From: Bacteroidaceae bacterium
GTDB lineage: Bacteria > Bacteroidota > Bacteroidia > Bacteroidales > Bacteroidaceae
Assembly: GCA_017467885.1 (NCBI GenBank)
Contig: JAFUKC010000014.1
Coordinates: 29,943-93,942, forward strand
DNA length: 64,000 nucleotides
Direction: 5' to 3'
Below are positions 43,412-51,541 of this stretch, piece after piece. Both the position numbers and the translations under genes were made by a program. How positions within the stretch are numbered: the first letter of the stretch is position 1; the number at the start of each line of letters is the position of its first letter. The notes below the pieces were generated by a model. It was not told where the DNA came from and searched no databases. It saw nothing but the letters and a program-made list of their open reading frames with translations.

Positions 43412-44401
43412 TTATAATGTGTATGATGCGTTAAACAATAAAGATGAAGATGAAATATGTAGTTTACTGTATGATACTCCTAATTTTATCCGTTTCAATG
43501 TAACTCCTGCACCGGCTGTCAACCCGTCCCATTTTGTTCCTGATGCCGATAATTCTTTTGTCATGCGGTAGTTGTATCCAAGCGAAACGTGAAAATTGCT
43601 ACCCAGCAGAAGGTCGGCTCCGAATGTGGCGTGTTTGAACAATAAATCGGTGAAACTGTCTTTCGAACCATCGGCATTGTAGAAATAGTCTTCTTTCCAA
43701 TGTTGCAGGTTATTTAGAGTGACCGATAAACGTATGGGTGCATGCGCCAAACGCTTGGTGATGCCAAGTTGAATATCGAAAGGCATCCTCTCGTGTTTCT
43801 CTTCAAATGAGGAGAGTTGTCCGCCGAGATTGCGTAGTACAAGTGATGCCGAAAAATCATTGTCGCTGTCGTAATAATTTATTCCAAGGTCTACTCCCAA
43901 AGCTGTGGAATTGTAGCTTTCATATTTGGAATATATGAATTTGGCTGTGACACCGCCGCTCCACCGTTCGCCAAACAGATAGCTGTAGAGAAGCGACATT
44001 TCAATATCTTTTGCTCCGAACGAGCCTGTCGAAATATTGTCTTCGGTATATCCTTCGAAAGTGCCGTAGTCGACATACCTTGCGGCGATGGCTGCGGCCG
44101 AACGTTCGCCAATTACTTTGTTGAATGCCACACCTGCAACTTTGCTGTCGCTCATGTAGGTCATATAGTTAAGGTTCAGCGTCTTGTCCGAGATGTTTGC
44201 AAGCAGTGCAGGGTTGTGTGCTGCCAATGTGATATCATCGTCGGGCAGCGAAATGTTGGTGCCTCCCAATGCCGCTGCATGCGACGAGTAAGGAAGACGC
44301 AGGAAGCCGAATGCTGTGCTACCGTCCTGTGCCGCCACTGTTACGGGTATCAGCAGCAGAATAAATAGAATATATTTTTTTAGTTTCAACACTTTTTTCA
44401 A
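43412..44401 (-). CDS. porQ: PorQ-type outer-membrane beta-barrel protein of type IX secretion
   Basis: From a TTG at 44401 the protein opens MKKVLKLKKYILFILLLIP, a normal signal peptide; GTG at 44392 is an alternative. The longer frame to 44455 begins with another TTG and would overlap the promoter at 44442-44449, so I reject it. The mature 300-residue protein is a predicted beta-barrel of the PorV/PorQ type, starting FGFLRLPYSSHAAALGG and ending in FNASYTL. PorQ is a type IX secretion component linked to A-LPS attachment of cargo in Porphyromonas. The order porQ-cmk-ispH-pfkA appears conserved in Bacteroidales by my recall. Confidence 0.86.
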   Translation of the reverse strand: MKKVLKLKKYILFILLLIPVTVAAQDGSTAFGFLRLPYSSHAAALGGTNISLPDDDITLAAHNPALLANISDKTLNLNYMTYMSDSKVAGVAFNKVIGERSAAAIAARYVDYGTFEGYTEDNISTGSFGAKDIEMSLLYSYLFGERWSGGVTAKFIYSKYESYNSTALGVDLGINYYDSDNDFSASLVLRNLGGQLSSFEEKHERMPFDIQLGITKRLAHAPIRLSVTLNNLQHWKEDYFYNADGSKDSFTDLLFKHATFGADLLLGSNFHVSLGYNYRMTKELSASGTKWDGLTAGAGVTLKRIKLGVSYSKLHISSSSLLFNASYTL

Positions 44402-44441
44402 TCGTTTTACAGGTTGCCTATTTTCGGTTCCAAATTTATGG

Positions 44442-44449
44442 CGAAGATA
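44442..44449 (-). promoter_or_regulatory. -7 element of the porQ-cmk-ispH-pfkA operon
   Basis: TATCTTCG on the - strand, about 41 nt ahead of the TTG start; no sharp -33 element is seen. Confidence 0.5.
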
Positions 44450-44514
44450 CACCAATTTTTTTTATTATTTCGTCATTGCCGATAAAAAGAATACAAATGC
44501 AATACTTGTTGTTA

Positions 44515-44705
44515 AGAAACTGTTTTAATTTCTTTCGAAAAAGTTTATTACATTATCCGCGAGTTGTGCTTGCCTTTTTATGTTCTTTTTTGCCTGTTTT
44601 TCCCTTTTTTGCGGTTACATAGCCCGCTATGCGCCCTTAAAACATGAAAAAACATTCTAAAAAAGACCTATAAAAATATCAAGGACATAAATTCAAACAA
44701 CTTCT
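44515..44705. repeat. 191-bp MITE-like repeat with inverted ends (complete copy)
   Basis: The left end AGAAACTGTTTTAATTT (44515-44531) and the right end AAATTCAAACAACTTCT (44689-44705) are imperfect inverted repeats (14 of 17 match). Between them are an inner palindrome ATAGCCCGCTAT (near 44619-44630) and long A/T runs. A second copy with identical internal spacing begins at 63819. No open reading frame of substance and no transposase is inside, and no clear target duplication is seen. It fills half of the 448-nt gap between porQ and the TonB gene; the other bases hold promoters only. Confidence 0.75.
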
Positions 44706-44810
44706 GATAATATAACGGGCAATGATGCGTTTTATCGTGTAATTTGAAGAATATTATTTATAAAATAAAAAAAAAGATGTATTTGAGGATGTATATTGAA
44801 AAATATTGTT

Positions 44811-44818
44811 TATTTTTG
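44811..44818 (+). promoter_or_regulatory. -7 element of the TonB-family gene
   Basis: TATTTTTG lies 31 nt ahead of the ATG at 44850; it rules out the longer TTG-initiated frame from 44796. Confidence 0.55.
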
Positions 44819-44849
44819 CCCCAATGGAAGAAAATTAAAACAAAAATAT

Positions 44850-45578
44850 ATGAGTAGCGTAAACAATCAACAGAAGAACGAGCTCCTTGAGGTTAAAAAG
44901 ACAAAAGAGGCAGATCTCGAATCGAAGAAGAGCACATGGTTCCTTATAGGTTATGTGTTGGTACTTGCAGTTCTGTTCGTGGCTTTCGAATGGACTACAA
45001 AAGACAAAAAGCAAGAGACCGGTGATGTCATCGACATTGCTATTTCATTGGAAGAAGAGATTATGATTCCTATCACACTTCCCGAGAAGAAGGTGGTACC
45101 TCCTCCTCCCCAGGCAAAACAGATTACCGATATTATTAAGATTGTCGAAGAAGAGAATGAGGTTGTAGAGGATGAACTTGCTTCTGTTGAAGATCAGGGC
45201 GAGGTGATAGAGATTACCGAAAATACCAATATCGTTGTCGAGGATTTGCCCGACGAGGATACAATCCATGATTTCGTTGAGGTAAAACCCGAGTTCCCCG
45301 GTGGTATGCAGGCTTTGATGAAGTATTTGTCGGAAAATATAAAGTATCCCCGTATAAGTCGCGAGAACAACTCGCAGGGTAGTGTGCTTGTACAGTTCGT
45401 TGTAAATACCGATGGTTCTATTCAGGACGTAAACGCTGTAAAGAGTTCGAGCGACGTATATCTCGACAAGGAGGCTATACGTGTGGTAGAGAGTATGCCT
45501 AATTGGACTCCGGGTCAGCAGGCTGGTAGAGCAGTGCGTGTACGATTTACATTGCCGGTTAGATTCCGTCTGCGTTAA
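44850..45578 (+). CDS. TonB family energy transducer
   Basis: The 242-residue protein has an N-terminal cytosolic stretch, one membrane helix (about residues 31-48, WFLIGYVLVLAVLFVAFEW), an acidic and proline-containing periplasmic linker (KKVVPPPPQAK, then a Glu/Val-rich part), and a C-terminal TonB domain (about 155-242) with EFPGGMQALMKYLSENIKYP and GSVLVQFVVNTDGSI. It couples the proton gradient, through ExbB/ExbD, to outer-membrane transporters such as the SusC and BtuB proteins here. ExbB/D are not adjacent. It has its own promoter and terminator. Confidence 0.94.
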   Translation: MSSVNNQQKNELLEVKKTKEADLESKKSTWFLIGYVLVLAVLFVAFEWTTKDKKQETGDVIDIAISLEEEIMIPITLPEKKVVPPPPQAKQITDIIKIVEEENEVVEDELASVEDQGEVIEITENTNIVVEDLPDEDTIHDFVEVKPEFPGGMQALMKYLSENIKYPRISRENNSQGSVLVQFVVNTDGSIQDVNAVKSSSDVYLDKEAIRVVESMPNWTPGQQAGRAVRVRFTLPVRFRLR

Positions 45579-45594
45579 GAGATTGAAATACAAG

Positions 45595-45632
45595 AAAGAG
45601 GCTGCTTCGTGCGGAGCAGCCTCTTTTTTTTT
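45595..45632 (+). terminator. rho-independent terminator after the TonB gene
   Basis: A 10-bp GC-rich stem (45597-45606 with 45615-45624) ends in a run of about ten T. It shows that the frame of the next gene must begin further down, at 45663. Confidence 0.9.
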
Positions 45633-45662
45633 AGAATTCATAAATCCATAAATATCGAAATA

Positions 45663-46637
45663 ATGTATAATTGGGAACAGATACGTGAAAAAATAAATTC
45701 CTTTATAGCCGGGTTGCCTATTGAGCGCGAGCCGCAGGAGTTGTACAGGCCGATAAGATATACATTGGCACAGAGCGGGAAACGTGTACGTCCGGTATTA
45801 TTCCTTATGGCATATAACTTATATAAGGACAACGTGGAGGCTGCCTTATATCCGGCTGTGGCAATGGAGACATACCACAATCACACACTTATTCACGATG
45901 ATGTTATGGATTGTGCCGACATACGTCGTGGTGAGCCTACTGTTTGTGCAAAATGGGGTGATAATATGGCTATTCTCTCGGGTGATACAATGTTGCTTAC
46001 CGCTTGCGAATTTATGTCACATGTTCCCGATGATAAGTTCCGCAGTATGATGGAACTATTTACAAAAACAGCCAAGGAGGTGTGTGACGGTCAGCAATAC
46101 GATATTGAATTTGAAACACGTGATTCGGTCGGTGAGAAAGAGTATATTGAGATGATACGTCTTAAGACGTCGGTACTTATTGCTGCATGCCTCAAGATGG
46201 GCGGTTTGCTTGCCGGTGCTTCTGTCGAAGATATTGATAATCTGTATGCTTATGGCGAATCGTTCGGTCTTGCATTTCAGTTGCAGGACGACCTGTTGGA
46301 TGTATATGGCGATAGTGCTGTGTTCGGGAAAAAAATAGGTGGCGATATATGTTGTAACAAAAAGACATATCTGCTTGTAAAAGCAATGGAACTTGCCTCG
46401 CCTGCACAGCTTGCCGAGATTAAATCGTGGCTTGCAAAAGAGAACTTTGACGAAAAGGAGAAGGTTACATTCTTTACCAATATGTATAACACCTTGGGTG
46501 TTAAGAGGGTGTGCGAGGAACGTATCATTCAGCTTTTTGCTCTTGGTGATGAATATATAAATAAGGTATCGGTAGCCGAGGAGAAGAAACTGGAATTGAA
46601 AAATTTTGTAAACTCACTTCTTAAACGTAACTTATAA
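45663..46637 (+). CDS. polyprenyl diphosphate synthase
   Basis: From ATG 45663 (MYNWEQIREK) the protein has 324 residues. It has the two aspartate-rich motifs of trans-prenyltransferases: HDDVMD (about residues 80-85) and QDDLLDVYGD (about 204-213), plus GKRVRP at the start. It condenses IPP with allylic diphosphates in the cytosol. Whether it makes farnesyl, geranylgeranyl or longer chains cannot be told with certainty; the size and the bulky residues before the first motif (METYHNHTLIHDD) suit a short-chain enzyme. It heads a four-gene unit up to 49.2 kb. Confidence 0.93.
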   Translation: MYNWEQIREKINSFIAGLPIEREPQELYRPIRYTLAQSGKRVRPVLFLMAYNLYKDNVEAALYPAVAMETYHNHTLIHDDVMDCADIRRGEPTVCAKWGDNMAILSGDTMLLTACEFMSHVPDDKFRSMMELFTKTAKEVCDGQQYDIEFETRDSVGEKEYIEMIRLKTSVLIAACLKMGGLLAGASVEDIDNLYAYGESFGLAFQLQDDLLDVYGDSAVFGKKIGGDICCNKKTYLLVKAMELASPAQLAEIKSWLAKENFDEKEKVTFFTNMYNTLGVKRVCEERIIQLFALGDEYINKVSVAEEKKLELKNFVNSLLKRNL

Positions 46638-46647
46638 TTCCACGACA

Positions 46648-47352
46648 GTGCCCTACCGTAGATTACCTAAAACCGATCAGGCGCGTTTGCGTGCTTTGCG
46701 CAAGGCTGTGGACAGCAGCATTGATAACGGCATATTTACCAATGTGCTGTCGCACAACACCTATTATCGTGCAAAAACCTTTCTCGAACGGTTTACACGC
46801 GAGGTGGCAATGTATAAAAAATGCGTTGTCGAGCAATCTGCAAAGCGCGGTAATGAAAAATACGAAGCAGCATTGAAACGTGCACGTATGTATGTGTCGC
46901 ACTTCATACAGGTGTTGAGTATGTCTATTATGCGCGGTGAGATAGCTCGCAATAAACGTTCTTATTATGGTCTGCCCGAGGACGAGGATACGGTTCCGAA
47001 CCTTTTTTCGGAAAGTGCGGTTCTGGAGTGGGGCGTAAAAATAATGGAAGGAGAGAAACGTCGTCAGAAAGAGGGTGGTGTTCCCATATATAACCCAACG
47101 ATGGGGCGCGTGTCGGTTGTGTTCGACCTGTTCAAAGAGATGTACGACAGGCAGGCACAATTACAGCAACGTACAAACGAGGCTCTTAAGAATATTTCTG
47201 ATATGCGCTTCGAAGGCGATGAGATAATTCTTGAAGCATGGAGCGAGATAGAGAAGGCTTTTGCCTCTTTCCCGGCCGATATAAGGCTTAAGAAATGTGC
47301 CGAATATGGCATTATATACTATACCCGGGTCGACCGTAAAAAACGTGACTGA
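46648..47352 (+). CDS. unknown 234-residue protein in the isoprenoid/aromatic operon
   Basis: I do not recognise a family. It starts at a GTG 10 nt after the polyprenyl synthase stop, and its stop overlaps the tatD start. The protein is basic and mostly helical, without signal peptide or membrane helix. Visible features are RAKTFLERFTREVAMYKKCV, an R-Y-YGLPEDEDTVP loop, and a C-terminal VRF-like strand region (GIIYYTRVDRKKRD). Its tight packing between coding neighbours supports a real gene. Confidence 0.82.
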   Translation: MPYRRLPKTDQARLRALRKAVDSSIDNGIFTNVLSHNTYYRAKTFLERFTREVAMYKKCVVEQSAKRGNEKYEAALKRARMYVSHFIQVLSMSIMRGEIARNKRSYYGLPEDEDTVPNLFSESAVLEWGVKIMEGEKRRQKEGGVPIYNPTMGRVSVVFDLFKEMYDRQAQLQQRTNEALKNISDMRFEGDEIILEAWSEIEKAFASFPADIRLKKCAEYGIIYYTRVDRKKRD

Positions 47353-48137
47353 TGAGTGGCATAATAGATACGCATACACATATATTTCTAAACGAGTTTG
47401 ATGCCGACAGGGTAGCAACGCTCGAGCGTGCCATTGATGCCGGTGTGGCATCGCTCTGTCTGCCATGCATCGAAACGAAGAGCATAGAGCCTATAATGGC
47501 TATGTGCAGCAGTTATCCGGGTATCTGTTATCCAATGATAGGACTGCATCCTACAGAAGTGGATGCCGATTACCGTTTGCAGTTGGAACAGATGTATAAA
47601 TTGTTAAAAGAGGATGAGCGTATTATAGCTGTTGGTGAAGTGGGGCTTGATTTTTATTGGGATGATACATTCAAAAAACAACAGCTTGATGCATTCGAGG
47701 AGCAAATAGGTTGGGCTTGCGATTTAAAATTGCCATTGGCTATACACTCCCGCAATGCATTCGAGGAGTTGTATTCTACAATGAAGGGTTTTCGCAGCAA
47801 TGCACCTACCGGTGTTTTTCATTGTTTCTCGGGTAGTTGCGACGAAGCACGAAAGTTGCTTTCGTTCGATGGCTTCATGCTTGGAATAGGTGGTGCTGTG
47901 ACATATAAAAAATCGACTTTGCCGCAGGTGTTGAAGGAGGTTGTGCCTTTGGAACGGATTGTACTCGAGACCGATTCTCCATATTTGGCTCCTGTTCCCT
48001 ATCGCGGTAAACGCAACGAGAGTGCATATATAGTTGAGGTTGTAAAATTCCTCTCGAATCTGTATGGTTGCAGCTCCGAGCATGTGAAAGAAGTAACTAC
48101 GGCAAATGCCCGATATATATTTAAAAAGATAAAATAA
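47352..48137 (+). CDS. tatD: TatD family metal-dependent deoxyribonuclease
   Basis: The 261-residue protein has the family metal motifs DTHTHIF (residues 5-11), GEVGLDFYWD (about 96-105), AIHSRNAF, FHCFSGS and LETDSPYLAP (about 203-212). TatD enzymes are 3'-5' DNA exonucleases of the amidohydrolase fold, used in DNA repair and DNA breakdown. The ATG overlaps the previous stop (TGATG), and the next gene starts 2 nt after its own stop. Confidence 0.95.
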   Translation: MSGIIDTHTHIFLNEFDADRVATLERAIDAGVASLCLPCIETKSIEPIMAMCSSYPGICYPMIGLHPTEVDADYRLQLEQMYKLLKEDERIIAVGEVGLDFYWDDTFKKQQLDAFEEQIGWACDLKLPLAIHSRNAFEELYSTMKGFRSNAPTGVFHCFSGSCDEARKLLSFDGFMLGIGGAVTYKKSTLPQVLKEVVPLERIVLETDSPYLAPVPYRGKRNESAYIVEVVKFLSNLYGCSSEHVKEVTTANARYIFKKIK

Positions 48138-48139
48138 CT

Positions 48140-49204
48140 ATGAACAACGACATTATTGAAATATTTGAAAAAAGCGGTCGCCCTATAGTGGGTGCCGGCC
48201 CTTGCAGTGCCGAGAGTGAAGAGCAGGTGATGGAGGTTGCACGCGAACTTGCTGCGCAGGGTGTAACATTTTTTCGTGCCGGAATTTGGAAACCTCGTAC
48301 CAAACCCGGTTGTTTCGAGGGTATCGGACGTGTAGGATTGCAATGGTTGCGTCGTGTACGTGAAGAATTTGCATTGCCGGTGGCAACAGAAGTGGCTACA
48401 CCCGAACATGTGGAGCAGGCTCTTGCTGCAGATATAGATATCCTGTGGATAGGCGCTCGTACAACCACAAACCCTTTTGCTGTGCAGGAGATTGCCGATG
48501 CATTGCGCGGCGTGGATATTCCTGTTTTGGTAAAGAACCCCGTAAACCCCGATTTAGAGTTGTGGATAGGTGCTCTTGAGCGCCTTAATAATGCCGGTGT
48601 AACACGTCTTGGTACAATACATCGTGGTTTCTCTTCGTATGGCGAAAAAATTTTCCGTAACTCTCCGCAGTGGCAGATTCCATTGGAACTTAAAAGACGT
48701 CTGCCCCAATTGCCGATGCTTTGCGACCCGAGTCATATAGCAGGTAAGCGCGAACTTATATCTATTCTATGCCAAGAGGCTCTTGATTTGAATTTTGATG
48801 GTGTTATGGTTGAGTCGCATTGTCATCCCGAGTGTGCTTTAAGCGATGCACGCCAGCAGGTTACCCCAAAACAGCTGACAGAGATTCTCGAAAAATTGGT
48901 GCACCGCTCTTCGCAGACAGATGCCGATGATATTGCCCGTTTCCGTACGCAGCTTGATAGAATAGACGGCGAGTTGATGCGTCTTATTGCCGAGCGCATG
49001 GAGGTTTCACGAGAAATTGGCGAGTTGAAAAAAGAGAAAGGGCTTACCGTTTTTCAGCCTTACAGATACAAAGAGACAGTGGAACGTCTGGCCGAGCACA
49101 GTGCATTGCATTGCCTCGACAACGACGCTGTAAAGGAGATATTTGAAGTTATTCATTCCGAAAGTATAAGACAGCAACTTCGTATCGTGAATAATCTCGA
49201 TTGA
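48140..49204 (+). CDS. bifunctional DAHP synthase / chorismate mutase
   Basis: The 354-residue protein joins a class I-beta DAHP synthase (about 1-260; GAGPCSAESEEQ, FRAGIWKPRTKPGCFEG, IHRGFSSYG, DPSHIAGKRE, ESHCHPECALSDA) to a C-terminal AroQ-type chorismate mutase (about 268-354; RTQLDRIDGELMRLIAERM and the following helices). It condenses PEP with erythrose-4-phosphate and, at the branch point, turns chorismate into prephenate; the mutase part probably also serves as feedback sensor. The fusion in this order is known in Bacteroidetes. It ends the operon. Confidence 0.95.
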   Translation: MNNDIIEIFEKSGRPIVGAGPCSAESEEQVMEVARELAAQGVTFFRAGIWKPRTKPGCFEGIGRVGLQWLRRVREEFALPVATEVATPEHVEQALAADIDILWIGARTTTNPFAVQEIADALRGVDIPVLVKNPVNPDLELWIGALERLNNAGVTRLGTIHRGFSSYGEKIFRNSPQWQIPLELKRRLPQLPMLCDPSHIAGKRELISILCQEALDLNFDGVMVESHCHPECALSDARQQVTPKQLTEILEKLVHRSSQTDADDIARFRTQLDRIDGELMRLIAERMEVSREIGELKKEKGLTVFQPYRYKETVERLAEHSALHCLDNDAVKEIFEVIHSESIRQQLRIVNNLD

Positions 49205-49205
49205 A

Positions 49206-49222
49206 TAATTCAAACAACCTCT
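49206..49222 (-). repeat. isolated end-like sequence of the 191-bp repeat family
   Basis: TAATTCAAACAACCTCT matches 15 of 17 bases of the right end of the 44515 element. It lies right after the mutase stop and ahead of a terminator. Confidence 0.4.
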
Positions 49223-49268
49223 AAAAAATATATGCAAAATCATTCGAATGATTTTGCATATATTTTTT
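49223..49268. terminator. terminator of the polyprenyl-DAHP synthase operon
   Basis: A perfect 22-bp stem (49223-49244 with 49247-49268) begins with six A and ends with six T. Confidence 0.9.
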
Positions 49269-49284
49269 ACTTGTATTATCTTTG
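49253..49284 (+). promoter_or_regulatory. promoter of the B12 uptake operon
   Basis: TTTG (49253-49256), 20 nt, then TATCTTTG (49277-49284). The -33 element lies inside the right arm of the preceding terminator. Confidence 0.65.
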
Positions 49285-49304
49285 TTTCGTCTTGTTCCGC
49301 CAAA

Positions 49305-49470
49305 GTCTCTTTTCAAGAGGCGCGGATTAAAAGGGAAACAGGTGTAAATCCTGTGCTGTCCCGCAGCTGTAAGCTCTTTTAAATGTTTCGTGAATCAAAA
49401 ATGCCACTGCTCCTATAGGGTGGGAAGGCTAACGAAACAGAGTCAGCCAGAAGACCTGCAAGACAGAGTC
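49305..49470 (+). ncRNA. cobalamin riboswitch
   Basis: The leader has the fixed landmarks of the adenosylcobalamin riboswitch: GGGAAACAGGTGTAAATCCTG (split GGGAA..GTG..AATCC), CTGTCCCGCAGCTGTAA, GCCACTG (49403-49409) with GGGAAGG (49422-49428), and the B12 box AGTCAGCCAGAAGACCTGC (49441-49459). B12 binding should hide the translation start of btuB, since only about 45-75 nt separate the box from the possible start codons and no terminator is present. Confidence 0.95.
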
Positions 49471-49532
49471 AACGACCCATTGTGCTTTCGAGGAAGAGCG
49501 AGGGAATGTTTTGTTATTCAAACTTTATAGGT

Positions 49533-51506
49533 ATGCGAACGTTTCGCATCTTTAAGTCCTGTTTTGCAGGGTGTGTCATATTCATCTTGTCTCTGTGTGA
49601 TGTTTTTGCACAGAATGACGATGCACATATTCTCGATTCGTTGGTTGTTACCAATGAACGTAATTCTGTGAAACTAAATGCATCACCTTTGCAATATCTT
49701 TCATCGGCCGATCTTGAAAGAATTGGTGCTACCGATGCAGGCGATGCACTTAAACACTTAAGTGGTGTGACAGTGAAAGACTATGGTGGCGTGGGTGGCA
49801 TGAAAACCGTAGCAGTGCGAGGGCTTGGAGCGCAGCATACAGCTGTAATATACGATGGTGTTGCTGTGGGGGATTGTCAAAGCGGACAGGTTGATTTAGG
49901 GCGTTTCTCTGTCGATAACCTCGATGGCTTGCAACTTACGATAGGGCAAAGTGATGATATTTACACTTCGGCACGTGCATTGGCTTCGGCAGGTGTGGTT
50001 TCATTGCAGACGCGTACTGCCGCCGATAGGTCTTTTAGAGCTATCGCCCGTGTTGCTTCATACGATTATTATAATGTGAATATGTTGCTTGCACAGCCTA
50101 TAGGAAGAAATTGCCGTTTTTCTCTCTTTACCGATTATATGAATGCCGGTGGCAGGTATGGTTTCAAGTTGAAACATGTGTCGGGCAAACGCAATAATTC
50201 CGATGTAGAGAGTGTGCGTGGTGAGGCCGATTTTACATGGACACCTTCGGGGCGTCATACATTGAGGGCAAAGGTCTACGGTTATTCGTCGTCGCGTGGT
50301 GTACCGGGTGCTGTAATTGTGGATAATCCGCTCAGTAGCGAACGGCTTGTTTCACGTAATCTATTCGGGCAACTCTTTTACGAGTATGTTCCCTTGGCAA
50401 CATTTAAGATGAAAGCAGCGTTGAAGCATAATTTCTCCTACGACAAGAGTTCTCAACCTCGTGCAGCCGGCAGTGTGGTGCATTACAGATACAGGCAGCA
50501 CGAAACAGATTTTTCTTATACGGTGAAATACTCTCCTGCTTTCATTCGAGGTTTATCTTTTGCGTTCAGCGAGGAGATGTTTCACAATCGTCTTTCCACC
50601 GACAACAATCACGTTACGATGCCTTCTCGGCCCGAACGTCTTACGTCGCTATCGGCTGTAAGTTCCCGATACGTTTCGGAGTATATCTCCTTCACTGCTT
50701 CGTTGCTTTATACCTATGCTGCCGAGTGGGCACCAAAGGGGAGTGCGGCTCCCGATCGTTCGCGTTTTTCTCCTTCATTCTCATTCTCGGTAAGCCCGTT
50801 TGGCAATGCTCTCCTGCTGCGTATGTCGTATAAGGATATATTCCGTATGCCTACATTCAACGACCTATACTATCGTGAAATCGGGAATTACACATTGCGC
50901 CCGGAAAAGAGCCGTATGTTCAATGTCGGTGTCGTAGGGGATATTGCATCTGTAGGTTGTTTGAAAAGGCTCTCTGTTTCGGCCGATGCCTATTGGGGGC
51001 GGGTTACAGATAAGATTGTGGCTGTTCCCGGTGTTTTTATTTGGAAGATGAGCAATGTGGACAGGGTTGCTCTCTCGGGTGTGGATATGAGTGTTTCGGC
51101 CGATGTACAACCTCTTCCTTTTGCTCAGATGCGGATAGATGCCACATATAATTATATGCGTGCCGTAAACGACAAGGATGGTTCAACTCTTAAAGGCGAC
51201 CAGATAATCTATACTCCACGTCACTCGGGCTCGTTCTCTGTTGTGTTTTATACAAAGCCGGTAGATTGCGGATATTCTCTTGTCTGGAGCGGGAAACGCT
51301 ATCGTATGGCACAAAATATCCCGTCGAACGAGGTTGACGGATATATGGATCATTCAATATGGTTGTCGCGTTCGTGGAATGTTTGGGGTGTTTCGTTTAC
51401 GGGGAAATTCGAGGCGGTCAACATTGCAGATGACAATTACGAGATAATAAGTTATTACCCCATGCAAGGGCGCAGTTTCCGCCTGTCGTTGAAAATGAAT
51501 ATTTAA
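49533..51506 (+). CDS. btuB: BtuB-type TonB-dependent cobalamin receptor
   Basis: From ATG 49533 the signal peptide is MRTFRIFKSCFAGCVIF to VFAQ; ATG 49506, with an upstream GAGGAAGAGCGAGGGA, is an alternative start. The 657-residue protein has a plug (about residues 30-150, LSGVTVKDYGGVGGMKTVAV and GLGAQHTAVIYDGV) and a barrel with a C-terminal SFRLSLKMNI. The riboswitch ahead and BtuG, BtuF and BtuC genes behind identify it as the B12 receptor of the outer membrane rather than a siderophore receptor. Confidence 0.94.
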   Translation: MRTFRIFKSCFAGCVIFILSLCDVFAQNDDAHILDSLVVTNERNSVKLNASPLQYLSSADLERIGATDAGDALKHLSGVTVKDYGGVGGMKTVAVRGLGAQHTAVIYDGVAVGDCQSGQVDLGRFSVDNLDGLQLTIGQSDDIYTSARALASAGVVSLQTRTAADRSFRAIARVASYDYYNVNMLLAQPIGRNCRFSLFTDYMNAGGRYGFKLKHVSGKRNNSDVESVRGEADFTWTPSGRHTLRAKVYGYSSSRGVPGAVIVDNPLSSERLVSRNLFGQLFYEYVPLATFKMKAALKHNFSYDKSSQPRAAGSVVHYRYRQHETDFSYTVKYSPAFIRGLSFAFSEEMFHNRLSTDNNHVTMPSRPERLTSLSAVSSRYVSEYISFTASLLYTYAAEWAPKGSAAPDRSRFSPSFSFSVSPFGNALLLRMSYKDIFRMPTFNDLYYREIGNYTLRPEKSRMFNVGVVGDIASVGCLKRLSVSADAYWGRVTDKIVAVPGVFIWKMSNVDRVALSGVDMSVSADVQPLPFAQMRIDATYNYMRAVNDKDGSTLKGDQIIYTPRHSGSFSVVFYTKPVDCGYSLVWSGKRYRMAQNIPSNEVDGYMDHSIWLSRSWNVWGVSFTGKFEAVNIADDNYEIISYYPMQGRSFRLSLKMNI

Positions 51507-51515
51507 ACAACTTCT
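51499..51515 (-). repeat. isolated end-like sequence of the 191-bp repeat family
   Basis: ATATTTAAACAACTTCT matches 15 of 17 bases of the right end of the 44515 element and overlaps the btuB stop codon. Confidence 0.45.
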
Positions 51516-51541
51516 TAATGTTAATCTTTAAACTATTTTTT

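Noticed and set aside
44515-44705. Repeat as a coding mobile element
   Set aside because: The interior has no frame longer than a few dozen codons and no transposase motif, so any movement would need an enzyme in trans.
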